Source: Ailanthus altissimus
Lineage: Eukaryota > Streptophyta > Magnoliopsida > Sapindales > Simaroubaceae
Direction: 5' to 3'
Length of the DNA stretch: 64,000 bases
Assembly: GCA_946807835.1 (NCBI GenBank)
Contig: OX327694.1
Span: 1,314,001 to 1,378,000 of the forward strand
Positions within the stretch are counted from its first letter, which is position 1. Each line of letters begins with the position of its first letter. The notes beneath the pieces were generated by a model, which was given only the letters and a program-made list of their open reading frames with translations, ran no database searches and had not been told where the DNA came from. The position numbers and the translations under genes were made by a program. Below are positions 49,701 through 58,700 of this stretch, piece after piece.

Positions 49701-52700
49701 GTTCCAATCTCTATACAAGCTAAGGAAGAAACGTTTTTTCAAACGACGGTCAGCTTTGTCCAAAAAGTCCAACAGATGTTTCATCTGTAAACAAAAAGGT
49801 CACTTTGCCAAACAGTGCCCACAAAAAGCCAAAAAGAAAAAAGTCTTTGCTGTCATCACTACTGTTTCCCATTGCAATCCAGAACAGGTTGATCTCGAAT
49901 CAATCTATTCAGAATAGTCAGAACCAGATAGTGATACAATCTTGGTCCTTTCATCCTCAGACTCAGAAACAGACTCCATAATAGATTCCCTAAAAATCCA
50001 ACCTGAACCACACCACTTAACCAATCCATTCATGTCCTCAATTTCAGTCCCCATGATAGAAATCCAAATACTTCCCACCAAGTATGAAAACCCGATCAAA
50101 GTCTCAGGACTTCTTAATATAGGAGCTGCTGCTGCCTCCATTCTGAACCCAGCCATCTTACCAAGCCAGTATTGAAAACCATACCAACAGACCTTTAGAG
50201 CTGCTAATGATGAATTGTTTACTGTTAATCTTATCAGTAAGACAATTTATCTCAAGTTCTTTCCTGGACTAATGATAAAACATAAACTTTTAGGATCTGA
50301 TTTACCCGGTAAAGATATTGTTATTGGGTTTGATCTTATCCAAAAGTTATTATAAAAAAGAGTCCAGCCCAAGCCCAATGGATTATTGTTCAAAGCCCAT
50401 TTCCTTCATTGGACCACCATACCAAATTATTTCACCCTTGACCACATAACAACCACCTTTGACCAAATCAAAGCCCAATCAGCCACCAATAGCCATTCAA
50501 AGTTTATTCTCAAATATCTGAATCCTTTGTGGAAAAATCAAACCTTCTTCATCAAACTCCCGTTCAAGAAAAACGAAGCCATCAACCCAACAAAAGCAAG
50601 TCATCCAGGCATGTCACCAGAACATCTCCAACTTGCCAAAGATGAACCAACCCAGCTCTTGAATGAAGGATTGATCGAGCCTACAAGCTCTCAATGAGCA
50701 TGTCAAGCCTTTTATGTCAACAAAAAAAGTGAACAAGTTAGGGGCAAATTGCGTCTTGTAATTAATTATCAACCTCTTAATGATTCTTTACAAGATGACA
50801 AGTTTCCACTACCCAACAGACAGCAACTCTTTTTCAGAATATCCACAGCAAAATTGTTTTCAAAGTTTGATCTTAAATCAGGATTCTGGCAGCTTGGAAT
50901 TGATCCAGAAGACCGCCACAAAACAGTTTTCTGTACACCTTAGCATCAATTTCAGTGGACAGTTCTCCCCTTTGGACTCAAGCCAACCCCTTCACTATTC
51001 CAGAAAATAATGATGAAGATTTTTGAGCCAATCTCGAAAATAACACTCATCTATATTGACGACATTTTGTTATTTTCTGATAATGCAGATAGTCATCACC
51101 AGTTGCTTTTGCATTTCGGGTCCCTCTTGCAGAAATATGGCATTATGATTTCTCCAACAAAATGCCAGGTGGGCCATAGCCAGATTGACTTTCTTGGAAT
51201 GACAATCAACAACGGACAATTCACACTTCAGCCCCATATTGCCAGCCAGCTCACCAAGTTTCCAAAAGAAAACTTATCCAACACATAACTTCAACAATTC
51301 TTGGGAATTGTCAACTACATGTCCGACTTTATTCAGAACCTGACCCAGTTGACAAAACCGCTCTACCAAATGCTCAGAAAAAACCATCCCCCTTGGTCCA
51401 TGAGCAAACCACTTTAGTCAAAAGGTTGAAGGAGATAGCCGACACTTTGCCACCACTCCAGATTCCCTCATCGGGAAAAAGAATTCTGAAAATAGATGCA
51501 AGTGATCTGTACTGGAGTACAATTCTCCTTGAAGAACTCGACGAAAAAAGAAAGATATGTGGATACAAAAGCGGCAGCTTTACTGATTCAAAAATCCACC
51601 ATCACAGCACGTACAAAGAAATATTAGCTGTAAAGTGTGGCATTGAGAGATTCGAGTTTCACTTAATTGGTCATAATTTTCAAATTGAAATTGACATGTT
51701 AGCTTTCCCCAACATGCTCAATTTTAAGCAAAAAAAGATTCCTCCAGCGCAATTATTGAGATGGCAGAGATGGTTCTCTAACTACTCCTTTAACATTATC
51801 CACGTGAAAGGAAAAGACAACACCATCGCAGACTTTCTTTCACAAAATCTTATAAAAAGCCTGAGCCCCACAAACACTCCACCAACCACAAAGAAAAAAT
51901 AGCTCACCATCTTCATGATGAGCAACTTCACAGTCAAACCACCTGTACCCTTCGTCCCACATGAACTACCAGAACTTATTCGAACCAAAACCCTCCACTC
52001 TGCAACCAAAGAACTGATATCCAACTATGCCATACAAGCCATCCAAGAACATGGATATTCTGTAATCGGAAGCCCTCTTTTCAATTTGGATTATCCATTT
52101 TTTCATCTTCACAGAGCCACTCCCTTCTAAAAATGGTCCAAAACAGTCTTGTACCTGCTTTGGTATTTATTGGATTTGTACACCATTGCTATGGATTTTC
52201 CATTACAGATAACCCTTGAATGGATACAGCAACATGAAGAAGAAGACCCAGTTTATATTTTTCTCCAGTGGTTCTATCCAAAATCCTGGTGGATAAACAA
52301 ACTACAACACTTGCTATATAAATATCTCAACAATGCAGTTCAACCAAGACACCTATGGATAGTCCTTCTTCTCCAACGAAAGGGAATAATAGTCTCAGAT
52401 CATGAGATACATTATTACCCCACTGTTAAGGACTATTTTACCTTCCCTTACTCTCTGCAGTTGTTTCAAGAACACCACAAAATGAAAATGAGAACTCTAG
52501 AAAGAGTCCTGACAGAAGAAAACCAAATAATTCCTCCATCAATATGGATTTCTCCTGAAGATCATGCACCTTGGGAGAATGTGTCGCCAGACTTTTTTGA
52601 AAGAATGAACAATGCAGACTCCATTTTTCGCAGAAACCAGTTTCAGACCTCTCTAACACATCACAGGCAGACTGATTATACCAGACATCATCACTACACT

Positions 52701-55700
52701 CTAAACCCGAACGAACCTCTAAAACCAGACAGTTTTCCACAACCAAGCGTGCCATGTGACCACATGCAAGTAGATGACACCTCACAGCAACCCAACTTGA
52801 CTTTATCACTGTTCCAAGATGCCCACCCTTATCCAACCGACAATGAATTCCAACAGGAAGCAGCCATGTTAGCAAGCACAAGTTCAATGGAACTCGCATC
52901 ACTAAACACGAGAAGCTTTTGGGCCTAATTCAATGAATTTATCCAGGGCTATGACAATAACAACTCAAGCTACTTGTCCTTTCATAATGAATAAAGACAA
53001 GACAAAAGTGCTTTCTACTGTAGCACTGTCTTATGTATGCTTTATTAGTGTGCTTTATGTCTAGTGTGTCAGATAAGCTTTATTGACAAGTGTGTCAAAC
53101 AAGCTTTATCTTTATATCATTTTCATCTTTATGTCATCAGTCGGCCATAAAAGTCTTTGTAATTATTTGGCCTTATGTCTAGAAAGTCTTTAAGTCATAA
53201 ATGTATGTCGGCCATTAGTGCCATAATATCAAGGTCCGAAAGTCTATATAAGGGCCTCTAAGTTCAGTTTGAAAGAAGAACGAGAGATTGACGAAACTAA
53301 ATAAAAATTAGTGTGTTTTATAAACATGTTCCTCTAAAGAGTTTCCTTTAGAATTCTCTTAACAACCCTAACCCTGAAAAGAAACGGCGTAGCAAAGATC
53401 CGATAAGGGAGGGGGTCTCTAATCCTTGTAAGAGGCCAGAATCACCTTAATTTCCACAAGAAAAGAATAGATTAGGCTAGAATCGCCGTAAGTCCCGCCG
53501 AGGCAAGGAGGCCGTTAGGGCAACAGGTTTATACCTAGTCTCTGATTTCCTTAGGAAACCTTCTTTTTTCAGAAGAGGCCTGCTTATAGGCTTGTGATCA
53601 GTGCATATGCTTTTATTTGAGAAAATTGATTAAAAATTATTGTAATATAATTTAGAAAATAAGTTAAGTGATTTTGGATATGTGGGAAAGCAAGATAAAT
53701 GCGAAAAGAGGCGAAAGAAGAAGGTGAAATTGCCCAGGCCTGGGCACTTACAGGCCGAGGCTATAGCTTTGCAGCGCTAGGCATGATTTGAAGAAGCGTT
53801 GCGGTGCTAGTGCAGGAAAGTATTTTTTTATTTTGGATTGTCTCCTAAATATACCTTGACTCCTTAATACGACTCCTATTCATTTAAGGTTAACTTAAGT
53901 CGTTTAAAACTTATATAAAAACTCTCTATTGGCTTGTACACACATTTTTGTGATCTTGGTAGCAGCTTAATAAATATCATAACAATCTTGGTGATTTGTG
54001 AGTTTAGTGATTCTTTATGAGAGAAACCTTAGTTTGCAAGAAAGAGAGTTGTATTCTTTATGAGTTCTTTCTTGTAAAAGGCATACTTTGTGAGTGTCTT
54101 GTGATTTAATAATAAAAGAGTGTGATCTTGATCTGCCGTGTACGTAAGAAAGTTGCTGAACCACGTAAATTCTGTGTGTTGTTCCTTTACTTTCTTTCTA
54201 TTGCTTTCTTAATTGTTTGGTTACTGCGCAATATACTTTGAGTTTATTGCTTGTTTGATTACTTACGTTTCAACAAATTGGTATCAGAGCAGCCAGATTC
54301 TAAGCAAACATGGCCACACCCAAGTATGAGCTAAAGAAATTCAATGGAATGAATTACTTTAATATGTAAAAGATGAATATTAAGGCGTTGTTTGTGAACC
54401 AACGGTTAGGCTTGACATTAGAGGAGACTGCAGCTCCATCTGGTGAAGAAGAGAAGACGCTAGAGTTATCTAAAGCTAAAGTAAAAAGAAGAGACATTCA
54501 AGAAAGACCTTACAGTATAATCGTTCTATCATTGAGCGATGAAGTACTGAAGGAAGTAGCAGGTGAGACGATGACGATTGGTCTTTGGAAGAAACTTAAC
54601 TCTCTTTATATATAGAAGTCTTTGGCCAACTGATTGCATATAAAGAATAAGTTATATCAGCTGTCCATGACAGAGGGGACACCAATGAAAGATTATATAG
54701 ATGTCTTCAAAAAGATCATTATTGATCTTAAATCTATCAATATTAAGATAGAGGATGAAGATAAGGTAATTATCTTGCTGAGTTCACTTCTAAAGAGTTA
54801 TGAGAGCTTTGTTGATATGTTACTCTACGGCAGAGAGAGTTTAACGATGAGTAATGTGAAATCATCATTAAACTCAAAGTTAGTGGGAAAGCATATTAAG
54901 GGCAATGTAGAAATTTTATCTGTAAGAGAAAAGTCCTCGCATAGAGATAGAAGGAAGAAAGGGCTCTAGATCAAAGTCCAGGACTTTTAGGAAGTGCTAT
55001 TGCTAAAAGAAATATGGGCACTTTATAAAGAATTGTCCGGAGAATAAAGCACAAGATAAAAAGAAAGTAGATACTGCACTTGTCTATAATGATAGCTACG
55101 ACAACACAGAGACTCTAGTCTCTACTGATGGTAAGAGTATTGAATAATAGGTTCTTGATTCTGGTTGTACTTTTTACATGTGCCCATACAAGTTTTGATT
55201 TATAATTTTTCAGCCCATTAGTGATGGTAAGGTGTTCATGGGTAATGACGTTACTTGTTAGATGATAGAAATTGATCATATTGAACTCAAGTTGCATGAT
55301 TGGTGAATAAGAGAGTTGATAGAAGTTAAGTATGTTCCTGACCTCAAGAGGAACTTGATAGCACTATAGACTTTAGACCAGAATAGGTGTTTCATCAAGA
55401 TCGATGGAGGGGTTTAAAAGTATTAAAGGGTTCTATAGTGGTAATAAGATGTGAGAAGCATAAAGGTATTTATGTGGTAAAGAGGGAGGTTGTAAGTAGT
55501 TTTGTATTATTCTCTATAAATGATGAGAATATACAAACTAAGTTGTGGTATCTTAGACTAGCACACCTAGGTGAAGGAAACTTGAAGGAGTTATTTAGTC
55601 AAAAAGTGTTTGGTGAGGATAGGTTCCAACCATTGGAGTTTCATGAGCATTGTGTGCTTGGGAAAACACAGAGTAAGGTTTAGTACTGGCGAGAACAAAA

Positions 55701-58700
55701 TTAAGGGGTTTAAGAGTATTAAAGGGTTCTATAGTGGTAATGAGATGTGAGAAGCACAAAGGTATTTATGTGCTAAAAGGAGAGGTTGTAAGTAGTTTTG
55801 TATTATTCTTTATAAATGATGAGAGTATGCAAACCAAGTTGTGGCATCTTAGACTAGCACACCTAGGTGAAAAAAACTTGGAGGAGTTATTTAGTCAAAA
55901 AACGTTTGGTGAGGATAAGTTCAAACCATTGGAGTTTCGTAAGTATTGTGTGCTTGAAAAAATACAGAGAAAGGTTTAGTACCAGCGAGCACAAAACTAA
56001 GAGAACTTTTGACTATATACACTCGAATTTTGGGGGATTAGCTCAGATAGCTACTCATGGTAAGGTTAGATATTTTCTTAACTTTATTGATGACTATTCA
56101 AGAAAGTTGTGGGTCTATATATTGAAGAACAAGGATCAAGTATTTGATACGTTCAAGATTTAGAAGGCTCTTGTTGAGAATCAGACTAGCAAAAGGGTTA
56201 AGAGGCTAAGAACTAACAATGGCCTTGAGTTTTACAATAGAAAGTTTAATGGGTTTTATGCCAAGCATGAGATTGCAATGCATAGAACTGTGAGATCAAC
56301 ACTATAACAAAATGATGTTGCTGAGAGAATAAATAAGATCCTACTTGAAAAGGTTAGATGCATGTTTACCAATGCAAATATGTCTAAGGCATTTTGCGAA
56401 GAAGCTATAATGATTGCAACTTATTTGATTAACAGAAGTCCCTCCTCAGTGATAGACTTTAAGATACCAGAAGAAAAATGGTCTAGCAGCCCTTCCAAGT
56501 ATGACCATCTCAGAATTTTTGGTTGCCCTATCTTTATTCATGTTAAGTAGAAAAAATTTGAACCTATAGCTATTAAACAGGTATTCATAGGGCATTCTAA
56601 AAGTGTGAAAGGGTATAATGTATGGTGTAAAGAGTTGACATCACCAAAAAGTATCATAAGCCATGACGTGACGTTCAATGAGACGGTAATTTTAAAAGCC
56701 TCCCAAATAGATGAGAAAGAATAACCTATGTCCAAGGAAGACTCGACACCCAAGTTAATAGAAGTTGAAGTAGAGACTGGGTGTAGATCTAATATGCCTT
56801 CAAATTAGCACTTCAATAAGAGAATCCTTGAAGATAAGCCAAGAACACTGGCGAGTTTCTCCAAGTCCACCCAAAGGAAGACTATGACTCATGAGATAGA
56901 ATTTAAAGAGTACCAGCTAGCCAGTGATAGGCTAAGGAGAATGATCAACCCGTCAATCAGGTATACACAAGCAGATTTGGTTGCTCACGCCTTTAACTCT
57001 ACTTATACTCTTGAATTTAATGAACTTAGAACATATGGTGAGGTTATGAAGAGTGAAAATAAGAGCAGCAGGCCATGGAATAAAAGATTAGTTCTCTTAA
57101 GAAGAATAATACATGAAAGTTGGTGGAGAGACCTCAAAAGAAACTAATGAGGTATAAGTAGGTGTACAAGGTTAAAGAATGGATACCAGGTGTAGAGCCT
57201 ACAAGATTCAAGGTTAAGCTAGTTGCATAAGGTTTTACTTAGAGAGAGCAAGTTAACTTTCATGAGATATTCTCTCCAGTCATCAAGCATACATTTATTA
57301 GAATTTTGTTAGTCATGTATGCAAACCTTAATTTACATCTAGAGCAGATGGATGTAAAGATAACTTTTCTGTATAGAGAGCTTGAAGAGACAATGTACAT
57401 AGTACAGCCACAAGGGTTTATAGAGTCTAGAAAAGAAGATCATACTTGTTTGCTAAAGAAGTCATTATATGGGTTAAAGTAATCACCTAGACACTGGTAT
57501 AGGAGATTTGATGAGATTATGTTGGCTTGTGAATTTAATAGGAGCATATACAACGGATGCATGTACTTTAAGAGCTTGAGTAGTGGAATGATTTATTTGC
57601 TTTTATACGTCGATGATATGTTGATTACGTGTAAAAATATGAAAGAAATATAGAAACTCAAGAAGCAATTGAGTGATGAGTTTGAGATGAAGGATTTAGG
57701 AGCAACGAAGAGGATATTGGGTATGGATATTGTGAGAGAAAGAAGAAATGTTATATTCTTGTCTCAACGGCGATATATACTCAAGATCATATAGAGATTT
57801 GGTATGTCAAATACAAAGACTGTCACTTTTTTGGCCATGCATTTTAAACTTTTAGCAGTACAATCGCCGACATTTGAAAAGGAGAACCTGTAAATGAGTA
57901 AAGTACTATATGCAAACGCTGTGGAGAGCATCATGTATGCAATAGTTTTCACAAGACCAGATATAGCATAGGCTATAAGTGTAATGAATAGATACATAGC
58001 GAATCCGAGGAAGGATCACTAGCTTGCAGTTAAGTGGATATTGAGATATCTTAAAGGGACGTCGAATTATGAATTAATGTATAAAAAGGTTGAAGACAAC
58101 AATGTAATAGTAAGATGATACGTTGACTCTGATTATACAGGTGATCTAAATAAAAGAAGATTGTTGACGGGTTACGTATTCATAGTGTTTGGGTGTAGTG
58201 CATGTTGGAGATCAGTTCTATAATATGTAGTTGCACTATCTACCACAGAGGCAGAGTACATAGTTGTTGGAGAAGGTATATATGAGGTCATGTGGTTGAA
58301 AAATATATGCGTAGAGGTAATGGCTACTGAAGATGTGAACACCAGTGTATTATTATGATAGTAAGAGTGTCATATACCTAAGCAAACATCAAATGTTTCA
58401 TGAGAGATCTAAACACATTGATATGCAACTCTATTATATTCGAAAGATTGTCCAAAGTGGTCACGTTAGTTTAATAAAGATAGCATCGTCTAAAAATTCT
58501 GTTGATATATTGACTAAACCACTACCCTCAGTTAATTTCATCCTATGCAAGGACTTAACCAGTGTCACTACTAAGTGATGGTAATCGAAGATACGGATAT
58601 GAGAGATCAAAAATACTTTGTGAATGATTTTGAATAAATGAGGAGATTTGTGAGAAATTTGATTAAAAATCATTGTAATATGATTTGGGGAATAAGTCAG

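Larger units (their letters stand above)
46220..53607 (+). mobile_element. Endogenous pararetrovirus (Caulimoviridae, florendovirus-like)
   Basis: A terminally redundant viral copy within intron 5 of the subtilase. Equivalent points in its two terminal repeats are 7028 bp apart, matching a caulimovirid genome of 7-8 kb. Order: terminal repeat, tRNA-Met primer site, long ORF1 (movement protein, capsid region, zinc knuckle, aspartic protease, RT, RNase H), a separate ORF2, a TATA-containing promoter, terminal repeat. No integrase is present, unlike a retrotransposon. Two ORFs with an unknown ORF2 recall florendoviruses, but petuvirus-like viruses are also possible. ORF1 is dead, with several stops and three frame changes. 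Confidence 0.85.

Noticed and set aside
52438..52902. 154-codon minus-strand frame opposite viral ORF2
   Set aside because: Long, but antisense to the better supported ORF2 and without recognisable domain.
46220..53607. Reading this element as a Ty3 LTR retrotransposon
   Set aside because: No integrase follows RNase H, a movement protein is present, and the terminal repeats lack TG...CA ends and do not abut the primer site.
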